From: Chlorokybus atmophyticus
Taxonomy: Eukaryota; Streptophyta; Chlorokybophyceae; Chlorokybales; Chlorokybaceae
Direction: 5' to 3'
DNA: 64,000 nt
Assembly: GCA_009103225.1 (NCBI GenBank)
Contig: RHPI01003728.1
Location: 34,622 to 98,621 of the forward strand
Shown here: positions 25,274-37,536 of the stretch, in pieces
How positions within the stretch are numbered: position 1 is the first letter of the stretch
How the letters are laid out: every line of letters starts with the position of its first letter
Program-made: the position numbers and the translations under genes
The notes under the pieces: model-generated
What the model was told of the DNA's origin: nothing
The model's database searches: none
Seen by the model: the letters and a program-made list of their open reading frames with translations, nothing else

Positions 25274-28200
25274 ATGGCAAACGCTGCGCGTGTGAACGAT
25301 GTTGAACCTGGTGGCGTCGTAGAAGTGTCAGCACGAATAAACACAGCCAGCATTGCCAACCGTGAAGCAAGCAACCAGGAAGAGCCTTCAGCTCAGGAGA
25401 GAGAAACACCCACGGTGCAGTTGGAACCGCCAGTAGCGACTTCCAGTGCACCTGAACCCTCTCAAGCAGCAGCTGTACTGCCTGAGTCATCTCACCCACA
25501 GTCGTCCTCTCAGCCAGTGGCAGCAGAAGCTGGGGTGACTGCCGACGCTGCAGCCCAGAGTGTCCGCAGGCTCTCGAAAGCGCGCAGCTTGTACCAGCTT
25601 GGTCTTGTACCAAGCCAGAAGGTTACAAAGGAGGACATCGTTCAGGAGGTTCTGGGTGAGGAGCCGAAGTTCTCTCCAGATGGTGGCTTCCACGAGTTAC
25701 GCATCGACCCCTCTGAAGGGCCCAAGTTGGTCGGGCGCGCGGTGAAAGTGTACTGGCCCTTAGATGGGGCCTGGTATGCGGGAAAGGTGCAGAGTTACGA
25801 CCCGGAGCGCAAGCGACACGCTATTCTATACGATGATGGCGACATCGAGCAGGTCAATGTCAAGAGGGAGAGGGTGCAAGTCCTTCTGCAGCCAGGAGAA
25901 GAGCTTGGGAAGCTGGTCGCACCAAACAGGCGACGCAGACTGGAACTCCAGGCTCGGCAAATGGTAAGCTGAAGCTTCAGATTGTTGTATGTTGTGATGG
26001 AAGCAGCTTGTTAAGTTCAGCAACCTTGTCAAGTGTAGCACCATGTTGGACTCAGGGTGCTGGAGTCCAGTTCACAAGTCTGAGGCATCAGTGTTGATGG
26101 TCACAATCAGCTCCTACTCATGCACCTCGCTGAGGTGCATGAGCGAGTGCTAGTTGAGTATTTGCTGAACTTTTTGGCCCTCCCTCCTCAACCTCTCTTA
26201 CGTGCTCGAGGAGGAGGAAGGCTCAACACTTCCTCCATCCGCTCAAGCAGTGTGAGAAAGGATGCGGAAGGTGTACAAAGCCGGTTTGGGTGTGGGTGTG
26301 GGTGTGGGTGTTTTTGTACTTTTCGGGGGGAAGGGTCAAGGATAAGAACAGATGTGATCGGCGAGGAAAGGTATGCAACACAGCCCCTCAACAGCTCGCT
26401 GTCCTCAGCACATGTCTGACAGCCATGCATGCCTGAAGCTTTGTTTCATTCACGAACAATGCTGGAAGGGCCACCACTGCAACCTCGGCTTTAGTAATTG
26501 AAGCCAGCATTGCGNGAGGGGGGGCTGGCGGATTATCGTTGCTTCCCAATATTATGTGGTGAAGCCTCTGCCGTTTAGTGACTGATATCTCTTGACAGGC
26601 AGATGTACAGGAACCACAAGAAGCGCCTTTGGCTACCCGCTCAGGCTCGTCTACCAAAGAAGGTCGGTCACTCAAAAGGAGTGCTCACAATGCTGCGCAA
26701 GGAGAGGTTGAAACGTACCGCTTTTGGGTGGTGGAAACAGAGCATGGGTTGCGCGTATCAGCTGTCAAATGCAGCAAGAGGATGATGACTCCCAATGGTG
26801 TACAGAAATGTGTGGGTATGGGATACACTGGAAAAGTGCTGGAGCGCAGAGACATAGACCTTCAGTTGCCCAGCAAAGATCAGGGCAAGCTGAGGGTTGC
26901 GGCAATCAGAGCCAAGAAAGAGGAGCTGAAGCAGGAGGTGTTGGATGCGATGTCAGAGGAGGAGCGTTTACGCGTGCTAGCGTTGGAAGCAGCAGGTGAT
27001 TCAGAATTGTCCTCCGAGGAAGGCGATGACACTGCGTTAGCTGACAAAGATGGGATGGAGGTGGAGGTGGAGGTGGAGGTGGAGGACACGACGACAGAGG
27101 AGCCTGCAGCAGTCACTGACGCTCCATCCACGTTGCCAGCAGATGCTGAGGTGCCTGTAGCCGCCGTTGCAGCAGCTGAACCAGTGGAACAGCCACAAGA
27201 AGCAGAGCCAGTTATGGATGTCGTCGCTGTTGAACCACCAAAGTCCATGTTCCCTCCTGGGCCACCTGCGTTCCCAATGCTGCAGAAGCTGGGCAGTGAC
27301 CTTGCAGTCCCAGCACCGGTGCTACCCACTCTGGACTACAGCGGACCGCAGCGCGCTGTTATCAGGGCAAGAAGGTGTACTGCAAACACTGCTCTCTGGG
27401 AGGTCGAGACCCTTGTTGAGGCTGACCTCAAGGGTGTGGCTTCTGAGAAAGAGGATGCAGGGCAAGACGCTCAAGTGCCCTCGCCCTCGACTAGCTTTGA
27501 GCCTGCTGTTAAACCTGACGTACACCTTGCTGCCACACAACATGCACGCAGAGGTGGCTTGAGACATGGTTTGAGCTCTCCCAATTTGCCTCGCATCCAT
27601 ACGCCCCGGGCCAACGGAAATGCTAGAGATCTTGCTCGCGACAGTGCCGGGCGTTTCTCGTCGCATCGCGCTGCGCTCTCAGTGCGTATCCCCATGACAG
27701 CAGAGCGTGGCAACATAGACAGGCGACATGATACATCCCGTGTGGAGTTTGCTGCCGATTCTGGTCACCTCTTGGTTGGCCATGGGACCAGTGACACAAG
27801 CGCTGGGGATGTGATGTGGTCGGACATGTCCGAGTCAGAATACATTGATGGCAACGCCGAGTATGCGGAGTCCCTTTCGGGACGGATGCCACGTTCAATC
27901 CTAGACCAGGACATTGCCTCAAGACTGAAGCAGCAAGAAGATGAGTGCGTTGCTAGGGGAGCTGTTCCAGCCAACGTATTGGTAACTGAGACTGATAGGT
28001 GCTGGCGACAGTCTGGAGTCCTAGCAGTGTTTTACGTGGAAGCTGACAGGCGCTGCATTATGCGCATTGAAAAGGAAAGGCAGGTTCTAGCAGAGCACCA
28101 GATTTGCAGTGACCACGTTTCCCAAGACACCAGACACAACAGGGTGTCTCGTTCACTCATCTGGCGTGCTGAAGACACTTGGAGCTTGGAATTTACTAGC

Positions 28201-30325
28201 AAACCTGTGTATATGGCCTTTAAGCGCCTCTTTGCTTATCATTTTCACAAGACATTGGTTGCCAACATATCTATCCCTACTTATCGGGAACTTGACATGA
28301 CGGGTGCGGGGAGATTTGCTCGGCCTGCTCAGTACACCAGCACCCTGCCTGCGCCAGCACTGGACAATGCTGATGATGAGTCACGTCCAGGAGCTCGCTG
28401 GTCAGTTGCGCTGTACACAGCGGACTCTGAAGATGAGGATTGGCTCTATATACGTGCTAGAAAAGCTGCTACGAATGAAGGACGCTTGACGGTTGAAGGC
28501 TTCGAGGATATGATTGACAGTTTTGAGAAGCAAGCGGCAATCAAGCAGCGACACCATCAGCTGAAGACTTTGTGCGGGTCACCAGATTTGCATGAAACTG
28601 AACTGACCAAAGCATTGGCAGTGCTTCCTGGCAGTCAGTCGCATACACCCCGAGCTGGAGTGGTTGTGACTTCGCCCCTTGTCCAGTCCCATACACCGCG
28701 CAGTGTTGCATCAGCTCGGGAAGTGGAGTGCGAGATGTGCTGGCAGCCCTTGTCTGCAGATGAAGCTCTAGCGGCTTATGATGCACGCCATGAGGGTGTA
28801 GACACAATTCTGGCAGTTCATTCCTATTGGTTTCAGAAACGAGCCAAGCGGGGCATGCCACTTCTCAGGCATTTCCAGGTATGTCAGTGTGGTAATCTGC
28901 AATGACTTAGAGCTTGCTGGTTTGTATTGCGTATGCAGCTGTTCTACGGCTTACCTGACTATCCGACTTGCAGCCATCTCCTTGGCTGCTTTGGCAGAGG
29001 CGATTGAGAGTTGACGCGACGGCCAAGCCCGCTGCCTTTTGCATGCGCAAGTGGGTGAGCGGCAGCAGAAGAGGCAGAACAGGCACAGCGCACAAGGTCT
29101 TGAGGAATGACTCGCAGCGCCTGCATGTTGGCCATGAAACTGGAACACCGCGCGGCTTTTCTAAAAAGCGTGCTAGGCGTATGCCATTTGGTATGAGCTG
29201 CGTCTGTACTGGTCTGGTTTGCCGTTCTGTGCTGTTCTCTGCTGTGGTCATTGGGTGGCTAGGTACCTCTCCGGTGTCCTCCAGACAATTGACTTTTGGC
29301 ATCTGGCAGGTAAATCTTTTTCCAGGCGGAGACGTGATGACGAGTTCGGAACGCCTCGCACGCCATATGCCCCTATCGGCATGTTCTCACCTGCCGCCAG
29401 CGACATGCTTGGTGATTTCCCCCCCGTGCAGGTCTCCAAAGCAGCAGCACCTGCCCCTGTGTCTCATGACACGCAACGACGGGAGTCTGGAGAGGGCCCA
29501 GAAAGAGGAGTTTTGCTCAGCCCAGGCGTGCTTGTGAACACTTCATATGCCCCGGCAGTTTGGGAGGCGACAGCGTTGCAGCATGTGCCACCAAAGAAGA
29601 CGCGGACGCCTCGCTTCAGAAAAGCCAACTCCCCTGTCGCCAGCTCTCCTGTCGCCAACTTTGGAGAGGATGATGCTAGATTGTCAGATGCCGAGGACGG
29701 CAACGCCAACGGCGATGATGAGGCTTCACCCGAGGAAGCGGTCAGGCGTGATCACGCCGTTGACGGGCGCGGTAAGGCCCCGGCAAACGGTGCCCCTGTA
29801 CATCCAGCCCCATCTGTGCGACTCTCCAGTGAGCCGGGTGAGCCTGGCGAAATAGCAATGGACGAAGAGGTAGCTGCTGCTTGGTTTGGAGGCAGTGCTG
29901 CCCACCCCGGCCAAGACTTGTACTGCGATGCAATACCTTGGCTGTATTCACCCTCAAGGCGGTCGGCTGAAGAGCATGCGCAGGCGGCAACTCCCTTAGA
30001 GAAGGCAGGCACCTCCAACGGTATGGTGCTTGTCGTTGACGCCAGCGGTAGCAGCAATGGCGCTCGGCAGCCGCCCCCTTCCTGCAGCTCCGATCAAGGT
30101 GCCGCATGCGGTTCTGACTCAGTGCCGCAGTCTGGTGCTGCCGAGCCTGCGAGTGCGAGCAAGGCAGGTATGACCACACCAAACTGCAGACACGTGGCTG
30201 CAGAGCCAGCATCGCATGGAGCAGGGCGCGCTGCACAGAAGCCACTGGTATTGAAGTCAAACACACTGGAACAGAGTGAAAGGGACAGGGTTGCGGTCGC
30301 GGGAGGGGTAAACGGCAATCGGTAG
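25274..30325 (+). CDS. Enhancer-of-Polycomb-like protein with N-terminal Tudor-like domain
   Basis: Four exons (25274-25963, 26599-28878, 28974-29190, 29310-30325) join to 1400 aa. A Tudor-like domain lies at about 152-210 (GRAVKVYWPLDGAWYAGKV, then YDDGDIEQVNVKRERV). The middle is acidic, with a GAGGTG repeat encoding EVEVEVEVED. The Enhancer-of-Polycomb region lies at about 720-990: FKRLFAYHFHKTL, SIPTYRELDMTGAGRF, then DSEDEDWL and EDFMIDSFEK-type residues (actual GFEDMIDSFEKQA). It ends with KRGMPLLRHFQPSPWLLWQR, a plant EPL-type ending. EPL proteins are scaffold subunits of NuA4-type histone acetyltransferase complexes. The long tail after residue 1060 is disordered. Intron 1 carries a duplicated block next to an N. 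The TAG stop overlaps a possible GT donor at 30322, so a further exon cannot be excluded. Confidence 0.84.
26117..26143. repeat. Perfect 12-bp hairpin in Tudor/EPL intron 1
   Basis: CTCATGCACCTC (26117-26128) pairs exactly with 26132-26143 around a 3-base loop. It lies in intron 1 of the Tudor/EPL gene. Role unknown. Confidence 0.85.
26282..26314. repeat. GGGTGT hexamer microsatellite
   Basis: Several tandem copies of a GGGTGT unit lie within intron 1 of the Tudor/EPL gene. The run is short and too local to suggest a telomere remnant. Confidence 0.8.
26372..26514. repeat. 143-bp block copied from 14649-14791, ending at an N
   Basis: Identical by eye to 14649-14791 at an offset of 11723. The right edge is the single N at 26515, followed by a G-rich run. 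It lies in intron 1 of the Tudor/EPL gene and looks like a misplaced assembly fragment. Confidence 0.87.
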
Positions 30326-33300
30326 GTTTTGGCAGTTCAGACATCATAGGAGTCGCAGCCGGTGCGCGCTCTGCTCATGGCGTCACTGATGATTGGAACT
30401 GCGACATGTAGAATGGTAATGGCAGGAACTGAGATTAGTCACTTCTCAATGACATTGGAGTGGGCCGATTGTGTTTAAGCAAGTACTAGCCTGTTAAGAG
30501 CCGTGTGCATGCTACTCATGTGTGTGCCAGTTGGTCACCTCAGGCCTGCCCTACCAATGCAGTGGTGACTGCCAGTCGTTTGCATGTTAGGTATGCGCCA
30601 TCATTTTCAGTTCTTGATCTCAATGTAATATTGGCTGAAGCGCTGGTTTGTTCTGTTCGTTCGTCTTTTTCCCTTACTCGAGCCACTTGAAAATTCCATG
30701 GTGCGCTGCAGTGATGCCACAACTGCGGCATTGCATGTCTACATAAGCGAGATATTTGTTAGGCGACATGGATAAGACATGCAGCAATGTGTGCACTCGG
30801 TGTTTGCGCGTCCTTGCACACACGTTGGTATACGCCCGCAATTTGATTGGATTGTTATTCACGAAATGGAATAACTTTGCGCAAGTGAAGTGCTGTTAGG
30901 TACGAAACATCTTTTTAGTAGGATCATGCTTGCCGCCAAAGGAGACTCACAGAGACTTGGTGCACAATTGCTGCTCGAGTACTTACATTGTGCGCACATC
31001 TTGGGTTTTTATGCACTATCAGCATATGGTAGCAATTTAGAAGTCCATCGCATTGCAAACATGTCCCGACATGCATGTCCACATTGAATATGTCAATCAA
31101 TATCAACATTGTTTCAATATCTCGCTTTATGTGTCAAGGAAAAAAAGGCAAGGCATGCTCATGCTCAGGTTGCCTGGTTGCCATTGTAGCTTTGTACATT
31201 CCAAATACATGATGTGTGCGGTATAGAAGTAACACGCTTGGATAATTGTTGTTAACGCGTGTGCTTAAAGGCCGTATGCCGTATGATTGCTTACACATGG
31301 CAATGATAAGCGTGTTGTACGTAGTTCAATAGTGTATATAATTGTCAAATCAGCATACATGTTATATTGACATGTTGCGATCAATGAAATATATGTGTCA
31401 CAAAAGTAACGTGTGGCGCTGCACTCATTTGTCATACATTGGTGAAGTATCTAGTGTCATGTAACGTGACTCACGTTATGTGCACAAGATGTGACATAAT
31501 GCACATGCGCTAGAAGCAGATGTTCGTATCATGAAGTTCTGTGTAGCCAAGAGAGTTTCATACTCGTTAGCATGCGTGCAAAAAAGATGATAATAGCCTT
31601 GAAATACACATGTGGCAAAGCGAGAAGGCACTTGTTGCCCTCGTAACAGGGGAGGGTATGCAAGGCTAAGTCATGATGTTGAGGGTTTGGTTTTAAAGTC
31701 TATATAATGCTTACTTGCTATGTGAGGGGTGCTTGGCTAACAATTCACTTAATTTTCTTATCTTTTTGAGTGAGATGGTCCTGCATGTGTTTTGAGGGGT
31801 TTGTGTTTATTGTGTGATTTTTTCCAATTAAAACAAGGGTGCTGCCTGCACTATGATGCGTGTAATGGTGGTGAATCACCATAGGTGACAATGAAAGTCT
31901 TCATTTGCTACCTAGCATTGCTAATCATATGGCAGAATGAGTAATTCTGTCTCTTGTGCTGCGTGCATCGTGCACATGCTAGCCTTTGTGAGCACAGTTA
32001 TTTTGCATCTTGTGCGAAGTTAATAGGTGCGTGTGCATCCGCATGAAGATATTGTTGTCATCATGGTAAAGAGTGGCTAGCTGAAACGAACTTGTCCTGC
32101 GCAATTGCTCAGTTATCGGGGTTTTACATTAGCATATAGTGGTTGGCACACGGTTGATAAAATAACCTTATAGCTATAGCAAGTTGATGAGCTTGTTAGG
32201 TGCATCACTAGATAGGTAGTACATATCGTGTGTAGCACTTCTTATGTACGTATGCGCGGATGTGTTGGCAGGGGTGGTAGTGGGCGCATTTGTGTGTAAG
32301 TGTGCATGTTATGTGCGAGTAATTATCAATATGTGTGGGCATGTGTTAGAGGCCCTCCACTGTGTACGCATTCAAAATTACACAAATAGTATATGCACGC
32401 GCATATATGTATGCGAGAAGTGCACACTTGTGTACGTAAGGTTGAATGCAAAACCTTTCTTCATGAGAGTTATGTGCTCATGAGCACTCAACTTGCCAAT
32501 CATGCTTATGACACTGAATTACGCTTGCAAGCATAAATATGTGCTACAGTGATAGTTTACACAATCGATGCAGCTGCAATCTGATGCACTGATATTGTAC
32601 AAAGCAACGTATTTTACAAGCAATTGTGACACATATCACATCAATACATTTAGACATGAACGTTCATAAACAAACATCAAATACATTATGTTGTCAATTG
32701 GATTGCATGCTTTACGAACTTTTTCATGACACTGTGCTATATGCCATTGTCATAAGAATATGTTGATGACATTTGATTACCTTTAAGCATTTACTATCAC
32801 ATGATGCTAATGCATGCCATGTATTGTACGCAACATGTAATTTACGTATGACTCGCATCTACCCGAGGAAGAGCGTTCTTGTAGCATTTGATAATTTGCA
32901 AATTTCGCTTAATAATTCGAAAAACAATTAATCTATCGTAAACATCAAAACATGCTTTAATATATAGTATCGTATTACATGCAGAAGAACCAGAGCACCG
33001 ATTAATTTAGCATGTTTACACGTTGGGTTTAACAATACACTTGTGGTTTAATGAACTGATCTGTAACTTGTGGTAATACTTGCAATGCTTCAAGAAATTG
33101 CATAAAACTCAGATTAATGCGGTATGTGATACACTTTAAACCTCTTTAACACAGCAACTTGGGCTAATCTAGTCCTCTCTCTTTTATTACCGGAAGCGGA
33201 TTAGTGTTTGAGTACCAAGCTGCCATCATGCCTACACATACAACGAACAAACATGACATCAAACACCACCATACATCAAGAGTTCAGACCTCATGCCTTT

Positions 33301-33547
33301 AATCGAGACCCCACCGTGGTTACACTACTGGTGCAACTCCACTCCAACGATGTTGCACCACTCAGTGCATTGCAATTTCATGTGACTCGCTGCGACGCAG
33401 TGACTGCCACCCGTGTACCTACCTGACACACCCACCGCCGCCGCCGCCGTGTGCACCTGGCTGGGATCATCTCTTGCCAATAGCTAGCAGCTTGCCTGCG
33501 TACGCAGCGAAAGCAGTAAGCTGATCCTGTCCGGCGGCGGTGGCGGC
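30326..33547. other. AT-rich gene-free block
   Basis: About 3.2 kb between the Tudor/EPL and FolD genes. The open frames are short and show no domain or splice-consistent exon series. AT content rises strongly from about 31.1 kb to 33.2 kb. The left few hundred bases should contain the EPL 3' untranslated region, and GC content recovers at about 33.4 kb near the FolD promoter. Confidence 0.6.
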
Positions 33548-35817
33548 GTGGTGCAGAGGGCTTTCAGGCGGCTGATGGCGGCGGGGTCCGCCTGGCCGTC
33601 AGCTGGTGTAGCTCGCTGCTCCACTTCCTACCATTGCCAGCTTGCAGCCGGCAGCAGACTTCAGCTGCGCTCTCTTACTGCACAGCAGCAGCTTGCTGTC
33701 AGGCCAGCTGCAGCTTTACCGTGCCGCTTACGCCTGCACCGTCACCGCCGCTGCGTCCGCCAGCTTCAACCTTGGCACAGCTCAGTCGGCATGGCTCAGG
33801 CCGCAGCCGGCATTGGTGAGGCGCAAGGGCTTGAGATCAATGCCGCCACCAACGCTGCTCCCCAGCAAAGTGCCAGCATCATTGATGGCAAGGTAAAGAG
33901 CTTGTCAGCTTGCTCGGCTATATGTATGGTGCCTTCTCTACAGTTGTTGCCCACTTGCTCAGATCAGCAGCTGGTTGAACTCATTCCAAGCATCGCAGAC
34001 TGCATGCTTATATAGCTGGTGGTTCCACTTAGCATGCACCAAGCCATAAGCATGCACGTGTGCAGCTCAAGCATTCTAGGCGCCACTGGTTGATGCTGGC
34101 AAGCTTTGAATGACAAACAGCATTACTCAGGGAACCATCAAACAATGCGAACAGTCACATGGAGCTCAAAAAGTGTCTCAGGAATGCCGTAACAAATGGT
34201 AGCTGACTGTATGCACAGAATGTGCATACGAACAGCATGTGACACATCCCTCTCTTCATGCCATCTGCTTCAACGCAGGCGATTGCAGCAACGGTGCGCC
34301 TGGAAGTAGCAGAAGCTGTGAAAAATCTGAAGCAAGCTACTGGTCATGTACCTGGCCTTGCTGTCGTGCTCGTTGGAAGTCGTAAGGATTCCGAGACATA
34401 TGTGCGTAACAAGAAGCTAGCATGCGAGGAGGTAACCATTAGCCTCGCTGGGTAATGCTTGTGTCATGTAATGGTTACAGTCACTTTACAGTCGCAAACC
34501 ACTCAATTGTACACAACACATGGGGCAAGTCGTGTGACAAGGCACCAAGTGCTTTTGACTTGCATGGAACTAAAGTATATAGGGTGGTTGGCGCATTGTG
34601 ATGATTCTGGTATTGTTATCCAGGTCGGCATCCAATCATATGGCGTAGATCTCCCAGAGGACATCTCGCAGCAGGAGTTATTGGATGTTGTTCAGAAGTA
34701 CAACGCTGACCCGAATGTGCACGGCATCCTGGTAAAGCTATGCAGTCATGTTGGCTTGGAAAAATACCTCAGTCAGCACGTTTTCAATGACTATGTGGTA
34801 GTAGAACGTCTTGTGGGTGTGTGGGACCATCATGTACTGCGCAATGTCTTTGCAAACTTTGCAGTCTGTTAGGCCTGGACTGATCATGCGACAACAGGTC
34901 CAACTGCCACTTCCAACCCATATGGATGAGGAGGCCATTCTTAGTGCGGTGTCCATCGAGAAGGATGTGGACGGTTTCCATCCTCTTAACATCGGCAAGC
35001 TGGCCATGCGCGGCCGCAACCCAATGTTTGTCCCCTGCACACCCAAGGGATGCATAGAGCTGCTAGTCAGGAGTGGTGTGGAGATTAAGGGCAAAACTGC
35101 TGTCGTCATTGGACGCAGCAATGTTGTTGGTATGCCCGCTGCGCTTCTTCTTCAGGTAATCTCTACTTGCTGTATCCTCCCAGCATGCACGTGCAGCAAG
35201 CACTTGATGGACCATGTGCACCGTGCTCATCCTGGGCCATAGAGTACGGTTGTCGGTTAGTACTGCAGAGGGATCATAACACGCATACACGAATGCCAGC
35301 ACAACAGCCGCTGTCGAATATGTCCAGCGCGATGCATGTGTACATAATGATCACATGTCTTGTTTGCAGAGGAGAGATGCCACTGTCACCATAGTACACT
35401 CGCGCACTCCAAACCCAGCAGACGTAGTCAGGAAAGCAGACATTGTCATTGCAGCAGTTGGTCGTGCTGAATTGGTGAGAGGCGACTGGCTCAAGCCTGG
35501 CGCTGCGGTTATTGATGTTGGTATCAACGCTGTCGATGATCCCACAAAAAAGCGCGGCTACCGATTGGTTGGTGATGTGCACTTTGACGAAGCAAAGGAG
35601 GTATGGCGTCTGGCAAGCAGCACGTTGTCTTTTACAGCGTAAAAAACGCTGTAAGTCTTTGAACACTTGTAAGTGACTGTTGGCGGCGCAGGTTGCTGGT
35701 GCCATCACACCTGTTCCTGGAGGTGTTGGGCCCATGACGATCGCCATGCTGCTGTTGAACACGCTACAGTCGGCGCAGCGAGTTCATGGGCTGCCCATCA
35801 CTGGGTCTGCAGCATAG
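33548..35817 (+). CDS. folD: Bifunctional methylenetetrahydrofolate dehydrogenase/cyclohydrolase
   Basis: Interconverts 5,10-methylene-, 5,10-methenyl- and 10-formyl-tetrahydrofolate using NADP or NAD. Six exons (33548-33892, 34279-34431, 34624-34731, 34898-35155, 35370-35600, 35692-35817) join to 406 aa; bacterial FolD is about 285 aa, and the extra is an N-terminal extension of about 105 residues rich in Arg, Ala and Ser, typical of organelle targeting. Key motifs are [14 protein letters not shown] with the catalytic Lys of the YxxxK motif, [26 protein letters not shown], the nucleotide-binding [23 protein letters not shown], and the C-terminal [14 protein letters not shown]. No catalytic residue is missing. 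All five introns are GT-AG. Met at 33575 is an alternative start. Whether it goes to mitochondria or chloroplast cannot be told from sequence alone. Confidence 0.97.
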
Positions 35818-37536
35818 GTAGACCGCAAGTTTTGAACGGATCGTTATCTTCAAAAGTGTACTGCAGTGGACGGTGTTACTGTGCATCTGCGGCTGTGTCA
35901 GATGTCGTGTGCCCTTCACAGTGGTTTCCATAAGATGTTACTTGCAGATGATGAAGTCAAACAAGCATCTGGCATGTGAGTCACAAGTCGTCACCTATGC
36001 ATTTATCTAACAAGCTGTGCCGCACATGCATAGGGTATACCCAGGGGCCAACACACTCACACTCAGTACTCAAAGTGCCAAGACTTGCACCATGCATACG
36101 CACACGAAGCAAGGCAGTAGTACAAGCCCAAGTGATCACAAACACTGCAAGTACAGCAAGAACGGCAAGTACTGCACAGTGCCAAGGGCTGGCCCAAGCC
36201 CCTAACAACTGAGTGTGCTGACACAACAAACGACCAACACAACCAACAACCAGCAGAAGACAGCAAAGGCAGGCTGTGGCAGCGGCGCAGACAACAACCA
36301 CAGCTTGCATGATCCCCCACCTATCACAGCAGCGCCACCAGTTAGCAGTTAGCAGCTGCCAGAAGAGGGCGGTGGCAACTGAGCCACGGGAGGATACGAG
36401 TATGCGAATTAGGAATTGCCCGCCACTGCAGTTTTGAAACGATCCGTGCTGACTCACACGACGCAAACACCAACACCAGCATATGTGTTTTTCCTAAACA
36501 CTAATATTTCAACAGAGCACAAGACAATCAGTTCGTGTCCATGCCTACACTATTACACAACTGCACGCACGTGCATGCAGTGATACAACCACGGTCAACC
36601 AACCAACTTCGCCGCTCCTGCCATTGCGGCATCCTCCTCCAGCGTCGGGGCCGACTTCTGCAGCGGGATCCATCCAGGTACGGCCGCCACCGCTGCAGCT
36701 CCTCGCTCCAGCAGGGCCATGCCCTGCGCGCGCTGCAGCGCGCAGGCAACGCGCTGCCTGAATATGGCCACGAAGCCGCTCAAACACGCTGCTGGCAAAC
36801 CACGCGTGTACACCGCCTGCCTGGCGCACGTGGTGATGACGTGGGTAAACGCCATCCCAAGCGTGCCGTACGTCTCGGTCGCCAAGGGGAAGACGTCGTC
36901 CGGCGGCGGGTGGTCATGATACTTTCCTCCTCTTCACCATCTCTACCATCTGCAGGTTTCCATGCTACCCTCTATTGTACACTGCATTGCTTGCCCGGGT
37001 TGCTCTCGTATTCAAAACAAAAATCTCTTTTAAGTGTATATACTGACGATATCGCCTCGAGTGTATGCCTTGAGGCATGTCGCTGAGGTGTTACACCACA
37101 GCCTGTTTGATTACACTGCAGATGCAAAAGCTCGCATCAACGTGCACATACATACCTGGACATGTCAGGCAGACTTTTGTTAGATACTTTTTACTGCCTG
37201 TAATTCAGATCATTAGAGTGCTGAGAGAGACAGGCAGTGGATTCTGGGGGATGACACAATGTTGAGCAGTCTTGTTTGCGCTTTGACATAGCTGCAACGA
37301 ATTGGGGAGCAAGCAGACGAGTTGCTTTATTTGGCCAATAATACAATGCCACAAACTAAATTGTGCTGCTGTCAAGCTAGTTCCAGTGCCTCACAAAAGG
37401 CCAGCCACGACGATTTGGCGACCTGAAGCGACCGCCACAAGCGCAATATAAATAGGACCTGCTACAATACAATCTTCAACTCAGGAAGCCACTACACAAA
37501 ATCTTAACCAAAGGTGGTGTGCATTGATGACCATCA
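35818..37536. other. Convergent intergenic region with retroelement remnant
   Basis: FolD and the secreted-protein gene both read into this stretch. Apart from the minus-strand remnant at about 36595-36940 I see no gene. The flanks should hold the two 3' untranslated regions. Confidence 0.5.
36595..36940 (-). pseudogene. Probable C-terminal fragment of a retroelement polyprotein
   Basis: An open stretch of about 115 codons on the minus strand reads PPPDDVFPLATETYGTLG near its start and runs to a stop at 36595. The pattern of a DDVFPLAxETYG motif, a small helical domain and an Ala-rich end resembles the region after the reverse transcriptase domain in some algal and protist retroelements. No reverse transcriptase core is present and the frame closes upstream, so it is a fragment at best. 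It is GC-rich compared with its surroundings. This assignment rests on memory of such tails and is tentative. Confidence 0.35.
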
